Assembly: GCA_019695185.1 (NCBI GenBank)
Contig: JAIBAN010000058.1
Coordinates: forward strand, 1 to 53,091
Source: Blastocatellia bacterium
GTDB taxonomy: Bacteria; Acidobacteriota; Blastocatellia; Chloracidobacteriales; Chloracidobacteriaceae
Length of the DNA: 53,091 nucleotides
Direction: 5' to 3'
Positions 1 through 8,020 of this stretch are shown here, in pieces (position 1 is the first letter of the stretch; every line of letters begins with the position of its first letter). The position numbers and the translations under genes were made by a program. Below the pieces are notes generated by a model, which was given only the letters and a program-made list of their open reading frames with translations, ran no database searches and was not told where the DNA came from.

Positions 1-387
1 GTCGCCGCTGCGCTCAAGACGGGTGGCTTCACAATCACAGACGTCATCCTCGGCGACGAGACTTTCGGCAGCGCCTCGTTCACCGCCGCCTCGGCGGCGG
101 CCGGCGGCTGGGTCCTGACACCTAAGCAGTTGCCCAAAAAACGGCGCTCCTGGAAAGACGATCTCTTTGCCTATCGGAAGCAAACCATTGAGTTACTTTT
201 CCAGCGCATGATCCAGGCGTGCGGTCTGAAGGACTGTCCGGTGCAGGGCTTGGGTCGCAATGGAGCCTTCGTCTTGGCCCCCGTCTGGCTCTACCAACTC
301 TGCTGGTGGTCCAATTACCGGGCCAAAAAGCCAGTCGCCCGGATCAAGGAGTTCATTGATGCCGCCCGCTGGCGCATCCCCGCGTGA
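1..387 (+). CDS. Transposase, C-terminal part (cut by window edge)
   Basis: The frame is open from base 1 to a TGA at 385-387, about 128 residues, so the 5' part lies outside the window. The end contains a conserved-looking segment with YRKQTIELLFQ (about residues 59-69), resembling the glutamate-containing region of DDE transposases (the Y-R-E-K type signature of IS4-like enzymes). A basic stretch PKKRRSWKDD precedes it. It would catalyse cut-and-paste or copy DNA transposition in the cytoplasm. I cannot assign the IS family or see terminal inverted repeats, because the left end is missing and no clear right end is recognisable in 388-600. Its GC-rich codon use differs slightly from the genes that follow. 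It is possibly part of an intact IS rather than a relic. Confidence 0.6.
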   Translation, partial: VAAALKTGGFTITDVILGDETFGSASFTAASAAAGGWVLTPKQLPKKRRSWKDDLFAYRKQTIELLFQRMIQACGLKDCPVQGLGRNGAFVLAPVWLYQLCWWSNYRAKKPVARIKEFIDAARWRIPA

Positions 388-541
388 CGCGCTCACCCAG
401 CATCGTATCCGTATGATGTCAAAGAACTTTTATTTGCACAGTCTTCATATATTTATTGAGGACCCTTTGATAAGGCACAGGGGCCAGGGGAGGACAGCTC
501 TTCTGGTTTGCTCCTGTAAACCAAACCTTTGGGAAAAATTT

Positions 542-569
542 CGACCCGGTGGAATAAACCGCCGGGTCG
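542..569. other. Hairpin, possible terminator near transposase end
   Basis: Arms CGACCCGGTGG (542-552) and CCGCCGGGTCG (559-569) pair over 11 bp with one G-T wobble around the loop AATAAA. Read leftward, the stem is followed by a T-run (the plus strand has AAAAATTT at 534-541), so it looks like a minus-strand or bidirectional terminator. No minus-strand gene that would use it is visible. The rest of 388-701 shows no gene. Confidence 0.45.
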
Positions 570-617
570 CGTGTTCTTCCTGATACACACAACAAAACAT
601 GTGTCTGTTTGACGGGA

Positions 618-649
618 AAGACAATCCGCTGTGTGGAGCGGGTTGTCTT
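618..649 (+). promoter_or_regulatory. Leader hairpin upstream of cytochrome c peroxidase
   Basis: A 13-bp stem (618-630 with 637-649, one wobble, loop GTGTGG) ends 52 nt before the peroxidase ATG. No T-run follows, so it is more likely an mRNA leader structure or a protein site than a terminator. Its role is unknown. Confidence 0.4.
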
Positions 650-701
650 CCTGCGGACGGAAGTGTGTCTAAAAATGAGGTTCCACCAGGAGGAGGTTCC
701 A

Positions 702-1925
702 ATGAAACACAGCAGTGTGAAAATAACCCTGCCGAACCAAGGAAAGCGCCGAAGTCAGCTTTTCTTGCTGGCACTGGTTGCCGGGTTGGCCGGTTGGCTG
801 ACCATCTCCGGCACGCCGCCCCGGCATTCCGTGCAAGCGGCGGAAGGGTATCAAATCCAAATTCCCAAAGGTCTGCCGGCGGACGTATGGGCAGAACTGA
901 TACCAAAGGACAACCCCATGTCAGCGGCAAAAGTGGCTTTGGGGGAGAAACTCTATTTTGACAAACGGTTGTCGGTTGACCGCACCGTCAGTTGCGCCAC
1001 CTGCCATGACCCGGCCACGGCTTTGGCCGATTCGAATGCCGTCGGGGTGGGCATTTCCAACAAAAAAGGGGCGCGCAATTCACCGACGGTGCTCAATTCA
1101 ATGTTCAATGAGCTTCAGTTTTGGGATGGGCGCGCTCCTTCGCTGGAGGAACAGGCGAAACTCCCGCTCATCAATCCGATTGAAATGGGAATGAAAGACC
1201 ACGGGGCCGTGGTGGCACGGGTCCAGGAGGCAGCCGAATACAAAGCGATGTTCAAAGCTGCGTTTGGCAGCGAAGCGGTTACGATTGACACCATCGCCAA
1301 GGCAATAGCCGCCTTTGAACGGACTCAATTATCGGGCGATGCGCCGTTTGACCGTTTCATTGCCGGGGATACAAACGCCATTTCCGAGGCCGCCAAACGA
1401 GGCTGGGACCTTTTCAACGGGCAGGCCCGCTGCATCTCCTGCCATGCCTGGAACCCGTCGCAACCATTCTTCAGCGATTTCAAATTCCACAACATTGGCG
1501 TAGCCGCCAAAGACCAGAATTTCTCGAAACTGGCCCGGCGGGCCCAGCAATTGATGGTGCAGGGCAAAGACAAAACCCAGGTCACGGACGAACTGGCGCT
1601 TGCCGAAGGGTTTTCCGAACTGGGCCGCTATCTTGTCACCGGCCAGCCCCGCGACATCGGCACGTTCAAAACCTCGATGTTGCGCGATATTGAATTGACC
1701 GCTCCCTATATGCACAACGGTTCGGAAAAGACCCTGCTCGATGTCATCAAGTTTTATGACAAGGGCGGCGAAGTCAATCCGAACCTGGACGGCGGCATGC
1801 GTCCGCTGAAACTGACCGACCCGCAAATGAATGATTTGGTCGAGTTTTTGAAAACCCTGACCAGTGACGCCACCCGCCGCCGGGTTGAAACGACCAAGGC
1901 GCAAACCCGCCAGCCGGCTCCGTAG
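702..1925 (+). CDS. Di-haem cytochrome c peroxidase (CcpA/MauG family), exported
   Basis: This predicted 407-residue periplasmic enzyme reduces hydrogen peroxide to water with electrons from a small cytochrome, or acts as a MauG-like oxidase. I chose the ATG at 702 over an upstream in-frame start because AGGAGG lies at 689-694 and a Sec signal follows (basic start, hydrophobic 20-37, VQAAE). Haem 1 is C98-A-T-C-H102 and haem 2 is C244-I-S-C-H248. The late APYMHNGS segment carries M337 in the position of the axial ligand of the electron-transfer haem. Length and motif order fit the family. It is first in a tight three-gene unit: the next gene starts 21 nt downstream and the third encodes another cytochrome that could donate electrons. 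Whether it is a true peroxidase or a substrate-oxidising MauG relative cannot be decided from sequence. Confidence 0.9.
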   Translation: MKHSSVKITLPNQGKRRSQLFLLALVAGLAGWLTISGTPPRHSVQAAEGYQIQIPKGLPADVWAELIPKDNPMSAAKVALGEKLYFDKRLSVDRTVSCATCHDPATALADSNAVGVGISNKKGARNSPTVLNSMFNELQFWDGRAPSLEEQAKLPLINPIEMGMKDHGAVVARVQEAAEYKAMFKAAFGSEAVTIDTIAKAIAAFERTQLSGDAPFDRFIAGDTNAISEAAKRGWDLFNGQARCISCHAWNPSQPFFSDFKFHNIGVAAKDQNFSKLARRAQQLMVQGKDKTQVTDELALAEGFSELGRYLVTGQPRDIGTFKTSMLRDIELTAPYMHNGSEKTLLDVIKFYDKGGEVNPNLDGGMRPLKLTDPQMNDLVEFLKTLTSDATRRRVETTKAQTRQPAP

Positions 1926-1946
1926 CCGTACAAGGAGGCAACCGAA

Positions 1947-3092
1947 ATGATTCCGTTAAAATGGGGAAAACGCCGTGAAACGTATCTCACCGAGCGGGAA
2001 CAATGGCTCAAGGAACTGATGGATTCCGGGCAAACCTGGCAAGGTCGCCGGAAATTCCTGCAAATGGCTGCACTGGCTGCCGGAGCCGCCGCCGTCAAGG
2101 AATTCGTGCCGCATTCCTTCCAGTTGGTCGAAGTGGTGCAGGCGGCTGAACCCGCCGCCGCCGCTGAACGCCCCTTTACCTTTGCCTATATTTCCGACTC
2201 GCACCTTTATGAAAAAACCCTCAACGAGCGGTTTGTGCGACAACTCATCCGGGCCGTGAACGACATCAACGCCCTGGACCCGCAGCCGGACTTTGTTCTC
2301 TACGGCGGAGACCTGGCTCAATTGGGCCAGCCGGGTGAACTCAATTTAGGCGCGGAAATCCTGAAGGAAATCAAAGCTCCCGTCAAAATGATGGTGGGCG
2401 AACATGACTGGTTCCTTGATATGGGTGACCTGTGGAAAGCCAAATTTGGCCCGCCCTACTATTCGTTTGACCATAAGGGCATCCATTTTGTGACGCTCAT
2501 GAGCGTCAACGAAAAGGATTTCTGGACTTCAAAAGGACTGACACCCATGCAGCGGATGCAGATTGTGTCAGGCTTGGATGATGGCCGCCAAAGCGCGTTT
2601 GAAGTCGGCGAGGAGGAACGCGAATGGCTGGCCCGCGATTTGGCCAAGGTTCCGAAAACCACGCCATTGGTGGTTTTTTCACATTCGCCGCTTTACAAAC
2701 TCTATCGCAACTGGAATTTCTGGACCGATGATGCAGAGGAAATCCAGGCCCTGCTCCGACCGTTCAAGACCGTCACGGTGATTCATGGCCATACCCATCA
2801 GGTTTTGACCAACCGGATTGGCAATATTCATTTTCATGGAATGCTGTCAACCGCCTGGCCCTGGCCCTATGCACCCCAGGGATTGCCCAAACTGACCGTG
2901 CAGATGAACCGGCCCGACCCCTTTAACCAGACCGAAGGCATGGGCGACGGGACCATTACCGTCAATCCTTCCGGTCATGTGGATAAAGAGTATTTGATGT
3001 GGAACCGGAACCCGTTAAAGGTTTCTGAAAAATACCTGGATTCCAACGGCAACCTGGACCGTCCGGCCAAAACCACCCTGCCAGGGTATTAA
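1947..3092 (+). CDS. Tat-exported calcineurin-like metallophosphoesterase
   Basis: A 381-residue protein with a twin-arginine signal (GRRKFLQMAALAAGAAA, residues 33-49), so it is folded with its metals before export to the periplasm. The metallophosphoesterase core runs from about residue 77: D84-x-H86 (SDSHLYE), GGD (residues 120-122), GEHD (151-154), FSHSPL, and GHTHQ near 280. In most relatives the fourth motif is GNHD/E with Asn as bridging-metal ligand; here it is Glu, a possible change of metal centre. SD AAGGAGGC precedes the ATG. The gene is sandwiched between two cytochrome genes, with gaps of 21 and 17 nt, so it is surely cotranscribed and its substrate is probably linked to that periplasmic redox unit. 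The substrate is unknown. Confidence 0.85.
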   Translation: MIPLKWGKRRETYLTEREQWLKELMDSGQTWQGRRKFLQMAALAAGAAAVKEFVPHSFQLVEVVQAAEPAAAAERPFTFAYISDSHLYEKTLNERFVRQLIRAVNDINALDPQPDFVLYGGDLAQLGQPGELNLGAEILKEIKAPVKMMVGEHDWFLDMGDLWKAKFGPPYYSFDHKGIHFVTLMSVNEKDFWTSKGLTPMQRMQIVSGLDDGRQSAFEVGEEEREWLARDLAKVPKTTPLVVFSHSPLYKLYRNWNFWTDDAEEIQALLRPFKTVTVIHGHTHQVLTNRIGNIHFHGMLSTAWPWPYAPQGLPKLTVQMNRPDPFNQTEGMGDGTITVNPSGHVDKEYLMWNRNPLKVSEKYLDSNGNLDRPAKTTLPGY

Positions 3093-3109
3093 CCAAGGAG
3101 GCGCAAGCA

Positions 3110-3868
3110 ATGAATCACCGAACCAAAAGAAAAATCGGCGTCTGCGCCATCCTGCTGGCCGGGGCATTTGTGCTCTTGCAGACCGTCCGGGCGCAACAAC
3201 AGCCCCAGGCTCCGGTGGTGGCCGCTCCGACAGCCAAAGTGCAACTGCCGACCCATCCGCCAGCCCCAGGGGACGGCAAAAGTCTGGTGGTACAGCTTTG
3301 TGACGGAGAAACCAGCCTCACCGTCGCGGGAATGAAACCCGGTGACCGGCTTTCACCCGCACAGGCCCAACAGGTTTCCGACGAGTTGATGGCGCAATGG
3401 TTGGCCAAAACCGACCCGGAAACCGCTGCGGCCTGGGTGCGGGAGGAGAAAACCGCCCGCAAAGCCGCCGCCGCACCGCAAAAACCGGCGGCTGCCAAAG
3501 CAGGCGCAACCCAAACCGAACAGCCGAATGATTTCTCCGACCGGGATTTTTCAACCTGGAAACGCGAAGTTGAGCGGGAAGTCACCTATGGGAACCAGAT
3601 TTTCCACGATGACAAACTGCTTGGCAGCACCAACGGGGTGTCTTGTGCCATGTGTCATCCAAATGCAGCCAATACCCACCCCGAAACCTATCCCAAGTTT
3701 CAGATTCAGCTCCGGCGGGTGGCCTTGCTGCGGGATATGATTAACTGGTGCATCGAAAACCCCTCCCGAGGGAAAAAACTGGATGCCGACGACCCCAAAA
3801 TGCGGGCGTTGGAAGCCTACATCATGGCGCAACGCAAAGGGGTGGCGATGGAGTACGGCAAACATTAG
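3110..3868 (+). CDS. Exported mono-haem c-type cytochrome (SoxA/TsdA-like end)
   Basis: 252 residues. An N-terminal signal (residues 8-29, VLLQTVRAQ) is followed by a Pro/Ala-rich linker with an Ala/Lys-rich stretch (110-135). A single haem-binding site C179-A-M-C-H183 lies in the C-terminal third. The following region, RDMINWCIENPSRGKKLD with D-D-P-K-M-x-A-L-E-A-Y, resembles the C-terminal part of SoxA/TsdA-type cytochromes, including a lone Cys (C214). SD AAGGAGG lies 9 nt before the ATG. As third gene of the peroxidase operon it is a plausible electron donor or acceptor for the di-haem protein. A thiosulfate-linked role is possible but not supported by neighbouring sox genes. Confidence 0.8.
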   Translation: MNHRTKRKIGVCAILLAGAFVLLQTVRAQQQPQAPVVAAPTAKVQLPTHPPAPGDGKSLVVQLCDGETSLTVAGMKPGDRLSPAQAQQVSDELMAQWLAKTDPETAAAWVREEKTARKAAAAPQKPAAAKAGATQTEQPNDFSDRDFSTWKREVEREVTYGNQIFHDDKLLGSTNGVSCAMCHPNAANTHPETYPKFQIQLRRVALLRDMINWCIENPSRGKKLDADDPKMRALEAYIMAQRKGVAMEYGKH

Positions 3869-4021
3869 TCCGACTCAGGAACAGGCAAAAGTCAACCTGT
3901 TAATTTTTCAGGAGCAACCAAATTCAGCGGAAAGAGGAACCCAAGTCGGCTGCCGGCAGCATTTCCGGTGGCCGACTTCGTTCTTTGCGGGCTTCCAAGA
4001 GCAACTTTCAATTTAGCAAAG

Positions 4022-4054
4022 AAAGTGGCGCGATTTGTTGAATCGCACCACTTT
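4022..4054. terminator. Hairpin terminator after cytochrome operon
   Basis: A 14-bp stem (4022-4035 with 4041-4054, one wobble) has the loop TGTTG. It is about 150 nt after the last operon gene. Its sequence (GTGGCGCGATT, then CCACTTTCCAAACC) closely resembles the hairpin at 27656-27692, so both may belong to a dispersed terminator-like repeat. Confidence 0.6.
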
Positions 4055-4087
4055 CCAAACCGGGAATCGCCGACTCTCAGCCAGGTT

Positions 4088-4101
4088 GTGACCTAAGTCA
4101 T
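4088..4101 (+). promoter_or_regulatory. Possible CRP/FNR-superfamily (Dnr/NNR-like) site
   Basis: GTGAC-CTAA-GTCAT is a near-symmetric box with the half-site spacing of FNR/Dnr sites (TTGAC-N4-GTCAA type), about 100 nt upstream of the RIC gene. NO-responsive regulators of this family commonly control RIC genes. The match is imperfect at both outer bases. Confidence 0.4.
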
Positions 4102-4198
4102 CGTAGGAAAAAATGGAATTCGGTAAAAATACCTTCGTTGCAACCGGAAACGTAACCCCAATGCACGAAAACCAACAAACACTCACGAGGTATTGATT

Positions 4199-4951
4199 AT
4201 GGCAACCCAGGCACCTTCATTCGACTTGAACAAAACCGTCCGCGAACTGGCCGTGGAAATTCCCCATGCGACCAGGGTTTTCGAGAAATTTGGGATTGAT
4301 TATTGTTGTGGCGGGGCCCAACCCTTTTCAGCCGCCTGTCAAAAAGCCGCCATCAGCGTCGAGGAAGTCGCCTTGGCATTGCAGAATAGCCAAACGGCTG
4401 TAACCACCCCTGAAACGCATGTCAACTGGAATCAAAAACCTCTGACTGAATTGATTGAATACATTGTTGACAAACATCATACCTTTACCCGGCTGGAAAT
4501 CACCCGGCTGGGAAAACTGATTGATAAAGTTTATGCCGTTCACGGGGAAAACCATCCCGAACTGAGGCAGGTTGCTGATTTGTTCACCAATTTGGCTCAG
4601 GAGCTGACCGGGCATTTGATGAAAGAGGAACAAGTCCTGTTTCCGTATCTGACCCGTTTGGAACGCGCGGTTGAACACCAGGGTGTGTTGCCCCTTTCCT
4701 GTTTTGGAACAGTTGCCAATCCCATCCGCATGATGGAATATGAACATGACCAGGCCGGCACCGTTTTGCGGGAACTGCGCTCGGTCACCAATAACTATAC
4801 CCCTCCGGCTGATGCCTGTTTCAGCTATAACACTTTGTATTCAGCCCTGGAGGCATTTGAAACCGACCTGCACCAACATATTCATTTGGAAAACAATCTG
4901 GTTCATCCGAGAGCGAAAGCACTGGAAGAAGCCTATTTTGCCAAGGCTTAA
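4199..4951 (+). CDS. ric: Iron-sulfur cluster repair di-iron protein (RIC/ScdA/YtfE)
   Basis: A 250-residue cytoplasmic di-iron protein that repairs Fe-S clusters damaged by nitric oxide or peroxide. Residues 8-60 are the ScdA N-terminal domain with the diagnostic DYCCGG (C36-C37). Residues 80-240 form a hemerythrin-like four-helix bundle with candidate iron ligands H93/H94, H139, E143/E144, H183, H225-H229, E231 and H236. The ATG at 4199 is preferred to a TTG two codons upstream because ACGAGG lies at 4185-4190. It stands alone between two hairpins, with a possible Dnr/FNR-like box upstream. The next gene, a PAS-LuxR regulator, starts 230 nt downstream and may belong to the same response. 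Confidence 0.93.
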   Translation: MATQAPSFDLNKTVRELAVEIPHATRVFEKFGIDYCCGGAQPFSAACQKAAISVEEVALALQNSQTAVTTPETHVNWNQKPLTELIEYIVDKHHTFTRLEITRLGKLIDKVYAVHGENHPELRQVADLFTNLAQELTGHLMKEEQVLFPYLTRLERAVEHQGVLPLSCFGTVANPIRMMEYEHDQAGTVLRELRSVTNNYTPPADACFSYNTLYSALEAFETDLHQHIHLENNLVHPRAKALEEAYFAKA

Positions 4952-4957
4952 CCTTTG

Positions 4958-5002
4958 GAAAATCAATTCGGCTTCCCACCTGCTTGGGCGAAATTGATTT
5001 TC
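4958..5002 (+). terminator. Rho-independent terminator of ric
   Basis: Perfect 11-bp arms (GAAAATCAATT at 4958-4968, AATTGATTTTC at 4992-5002) start 6 nt after the stop codon and are followed by a T-run in CACATTTTTTC. Confidence 0.7.
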
Positions 5003-5181
5003 TGCACATTTTTTCAGCAAAAAGCGAGGATCCAACCCGCTCTTCCTTCCTTGGGCTGGTTTCCCGCTTTTTGCCGTTCCCAACATTGGTTTTCCGACAA
5101 AAACAAAAGCCGTTATGAGGCAATTCCAGGAAGCGGCAGCGGTGGCTCTCAAGACCGGATTTACATCCGAGGTGAAGCATC

Positions 5182-5844
5182 ATGCACTTTCGTGAATTGA
5201 AGGAACTGGTTGAAAGTACCGGGGACGCGGCTTTTGCCGTGGACGGAGCCGGGAGCGTGGTGGTTTGGAATCTGGCCGCCGAAAATCTGTTTGGGATGTC
5301 GGCCCAGGTGGCTTTGGGGCAACCCTGTGAAGAAATTCTTCAGGGCGGGGATGAATGCGGCTCATTTTGCTCGGCTGATTGCACGGTCCAGAAAGCGGTT
5401 CACAGTCGCCAGAAAGTCGGAAATTTTGACCTGCAACTGCAAACCTCAAATGGCAGGAAATGGTGCAATATCTCGGTTTTAACTGCCGAACTGGCCCATT
5501 CCTCCATTCCGTATTCCGTTCACATCGTGCGGATGATTGACACCCGGAAGAAACTGGAAATGGTGGTTCGTGATTTCATTGTCAGGGAAATTGCCCTTCC
5601 TCCCGAAGAAGTCCAAACCATTGTATCGGTAACCCGTTCCCCTGACCGGGTCGTGGAGCTGACCCGCCGGGAATTGGAAATCCTGCGGGCCTTGGCCAAA
5701 GGAAATACCACCGGGCAAATTGCCCTTCTGTTTCATATCAGCCGGACCACGGTCAACAATCACATCCAGCATATTCTGCAAAAATTCAATGCCCACAACC
5801 GATTGGAGGCCATCCACCGGGCCGAGTTGGCCGGTTTGCTGTGA
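5182..5844 (+). CDS. PAS-LuxR transcriptional regulator with Cys-rich PAS
   Basis: A 220-residue cytoplasmic regulator. The PAS domain (residues 5-125) begins LVESTGDAAFAVDGAGSVV and contains a cysteine cluster C59, C63, C67 plus C49 and C95. Such a cluster could bind a metal, an Fe-S cluster or sense thiol oxidation. The C-terminal HTH of LuxR/FixJ type spans about 158-218 (LTRRELEILRALAKGNTTGQI). There is no receiver domain, so it responds directly to a signal rather than to a kinase. SD GAGGTGA lies just before the ATG. Placement after the Fe-S repair gene suggests that redox or NO is the signal (inference). The stop codon lies 7 nt before heptamer element A. Confidence 0.85.
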   Translation: MHFRELKELVESTGDAAFAVDGAGSVVVWNLAAENLFGMSAQVALGQPCEEILQGGDECGSFCSADCTVQKAVHSRQKVGNFDLQLQTSNGRKWCNISVLTAELAHSSIPYSVHIVRMIDTRKKLEMVVRDFIVREIALPPEEVQTIVSVTRSPDRVVELTRRELEILRALAKGNTTGQIALLFHISRTTVNNHIQHILQKFNAHNRLEAIHRAELAGLL

Positions 5845-5851
5845 GGGATAT

Positions 5852-6061
5852 GGGGTTCAGGGTTCAGGGTTTAGGGTCCAGGGTTCAGGGTCCAGGTGCT
5901 TTTGAATGGATAATTGAAAATGGACAATTATTTCCCCATTCACTCCCTCAATTTTCAGTTATTCAAAACCCTGAACCCTGGACCCTGGACCCTGGACCCT
6001 GGACCCTGGACCTTGAACCCTGAACCCTGACCCCTGAACCCTGGACCCTGAACCCTGAACC
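5852..6061. repeat. Heptamer inverted-repeat element A
   Basis: The left arm is about six 7-nt units (TTCAGGG, TTTAGGG, TCCAGGG). A core of about 70 nt starts TTTTGAATGGATAATTGA and ends with TATTCAAAA. The right arm is about 13 inverted units (CCCTGAA, CCCTGGA). It fills the whole gap between two convergent genes, 7 nt after one stop and 1 nt before the other. TCCAGGG variants occur in both arms. Confidence 0.85.
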
Positions 6062-6062
6062 A

Positions 6063-7367
6063 TCAGGAAGCTCGCTTCCCGGCCACTCTGATGTGGGCTC
6101 TGGAGTGCGTCACATCCGGGGTGTGTTCTTCGTGGATTGGTTCCGGATGGAACCCAACCTCCCGAATTGACTCCTCCAGTTGGTTCCAGCGTTGTTCAAT
6201 GGTTCCGGTATATCCGATGGACATCCGAATCAAACCCGGAGCAATGCCGGAACGACGCAGTTCCTCGTCGGTCAGTTCACTCGAAGTGGTTTTGGCAGGA
6301 CAGGTCATGAGGGTATCGAAATACCCCAGACTGACGGCCATAAACCCGAAATGATGGTGGTTTTGCAGCTTTTCAAGCAGGGAATTGGCCCTCCGGGAAG
6401 AACCCATATCAAGACAGAAAATGCCGCCATAGCCAAACTCAGGATTACGCAGGGCATCAAGCAGGTGATGATGGGGATGTTCCGGCAAACCGGGATAAAT
6501 GACGGGAACTCCCATTTCCTGCAATCTGGTGGAGAAAACCAGCGCCCTCCGGCTGTGTTCCTGCATCCGCAAGCCCAGGTGCGGCAATCTGAGGCTGATT
6601 TCGCTGGCCACTTTGGGGTCCATGGTGGGTCCCAACAGCATCAACGACCCCAGGTGCAGGTCCATCAGACTTTCAACAAATTCGTGTGAACCGCAGATGG
6701 CACCGGCAATGATGTCCGACGTTCCGTTGATGAATTTGGTCAGACTGTGAATGACCACATCTGCGCCGTGGGCCATGGGCGACACCACGAGCGGGCAAAA
6801 GGTGTTATCCACCACCAGGCGGGCCTCATGGCGGTGGGCAATGTCCGCCAGTTTCGGCAAATCCGCGATTTTCAAGGTCGGATTGGACATGGTTTCGACA
6901 AACAGCACTTTGGTTCGTTCGGTGAACGCCGCTTCGATTTCATCCAGTCGGGTCACATCCACAAACGTGGTGTGAATCCCGGTTTTGGCCGGCAGAAAAT
7001 CTTTGAGCAAGGCAAAGGTCCCGCCATAAACGGTGTCACTTGCCACCACATGGTCGCCGGAATTCGCCAGTTGAAGCACGGTTGAAGCAATGGCGCTCAT
7101 GCCGCTGGAGGTGCAATAGGCTGCTTCGGCCCCTTCGAGGGCAGCCAGTTGTTTGCCCAGCACATAAACGGTCGGGTTGTAATGCCGTCCATAAAGGTAA
7201 CAGCCGCCTTTTTCAGGTCCGCGTTTCCCTTGGAAAATGGCTGGCAGGGTTGAGGCATGCATGACCGTAAAGGTTGAACTCGCCTCAATTGAAAGGTTCA
7301 CCCCTCCATGTTCACCAAATTCGTGCCGTAAGTCAGCAAGTGATTCAAGGGGATGTTGGAACGACAT
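6063..7367 (-). CDS. PLP-dependent Cys/Met metabolism enzyme (methionine gamma-lyase-like)
   Basis: A 434-residue cytoplasmic enzyme of the trans-sulfuration family (MetB/MetC/MegL fold). Visible PLP-site elements are YGRHYNP (59-65, phosphate-binding Tyr/Arg from the neighbouring subunit), SSGMSAI (87-93), D188 in VVDNTF, and the Schiff-base lysine K211 in HSLTKFINGTSD. It likely performs gamma- or beta-elimination of methionine, cystathionine or related thiol amino acids. The exact substrate is not decidable by eye; divergent pairing with an Lrp/AsnC regulator favours a catabolic methionine gamma-lyase. SD CAGGAGG precedes the ATG. The stop codon abuts heptamer element A. Confidence 0.85.
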   Translation of the reverse strand: MSFQHPLESLADLRHEFGEHGGVNLSIEASSTFTVMHASTLPAIFQGKRGPEKGGCYLYGRHYNPTVYVLGKQLAALEGAEAAYCTSSGMSAIASTVLQLANSGDHVVASDTVYGGTFALLKDFLPAKTGIHTTFVDVTRLDEIEAAFTERTKVLFVETMSNPTLKIADLPKLADIAHRHEARLVVDNTFCPLVVSPMAHGADVVIHSLTKFINGTSDIIAGAICGSHEFVESLMDLHLGSLMLLGPTMDPKVASEISLRLPHLGLRMQEHSRRALVFSTRLQEMGVPVIYPGLPEHPHHHLLDALRNPEFGYGGIFCLDMGSSRRANSLLEKLQNHHHFGFMAVSLGYFDTLMTCPAKTTSSELTDEELRRSGIAPGLIRMSIGYTGTIEQRWNQLEESIREVGFHPEPIHEEHTPDVTHSRAHIRVAGKRAS

Positions 7368-7456
7368 AAAAAGACCTCCTGGAAAAGGAATGAAGGCAGG
7401 AAATCACGACAATTCAATGATACTTGTAGTATAAATTCTGAATTCAAAAGAGAAAA

Positions 7457-7471
7457 CCGAATTAAATTCGG
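7457..7471. promoter_or_regulatory. Candidate Lrp-type operator palindrome
   Basis: CCGAATTAAATTCGG is a perfect 7+1+7 palindrome, 15 bp, the size of a typical Lrp-family site. It lies 18 nt upstream of the Lrp-like ATG, in the 122-bp divergent promoter region. Control of both genes is inferred. Confidence 0.5.
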
Positions 7472-7489
7472 AAAACCGGGGAATTTTTT

Positions 7490-8020
7490 ATGCCTGATCG
7501 AATTGATTACAGAATTTTGGCGGAATTGCAGAAAAATGCACGGCTTTCCAACAAGGAATTGGCGGCAATAGTGGACTTAGCGCCCTCAACCTGTGTCGAA
7601 CGGGTGAAACGCCTGAAGTCTGAAGGAGCCATTCAAAGTGTCACGGCTCAAATCAATCCGGAAGTTTATGGAATTGGGTTGCAGGCATTGATTGCCGTCC
7701 AGTTGCAACGGCATTCACGGGAGATGGTTGAACGGTTCCTCAGCCATATTGAACAACTGCGGGAAGTGGTGCGGGTGTATCATCTGGCGGGCGTAACCGA
7801 TTTCCTAATTCATGTGGCGGTTCGGGATGACAAACATTTACGCAACCTGTTGCTTGACTCTTTTACCACCCGCGAAGAGGTTAGCCAGACTGAAACTTCA
7901 CTCATTTTTGAATGTCGGGCCAATCACCTCTTGCCAAATTATGCCGAGTCTGAAGACTCCCCAAACAAAGTCACCCACCGTAAAACCGGGATAAAAAAAC
8001 GTTCGGGGTCTGGGGGCTAG
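7490..8020 (+). CDS. Lrp/AsnC family transcriptional regulator
   Basis: 176 residues. The N-terminal winged HTH (residues 2-47: RIDYRILAELQKNARLSNKE, then LAPSTCVERVKRL) is followed by a RAM/AsnC ligand-binding domain (about 65-145). It probably binds an amino acid and controls the divergent methionine gamma-lyase-like gene and itself. The SD is weak (GGGGAAT). The tail after residue 150 is not typical of the family: the last five residues (SGSGG) and the stop codon are encoded by heptamer element B, so the repeat has replaced the original 3' end or extended it. Confidence 0.88.
   Translation: MPDRIDYRILAELQKNARLSNKELAAIVDLAPSTCVERVKRLKSEGAIQSVTAQINPEVYGIGLQALIAVQLQRHSREMVERFLSHIEQLREVVRVYHLAGVTDFLIHVAVRDDKHLRNLLLDSFTTREEVSQTETSLIFECRANHLLPNYAESEDSPNKVTHRKTGIKKRSGSGG

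Noticed and set aside
445..930. 161-codon minus-strand frame upstream of and over the peroxidase gene
   Set aside because: It overlaps the signal-peptide region of a clear gene, shows no protein family features and no SD.
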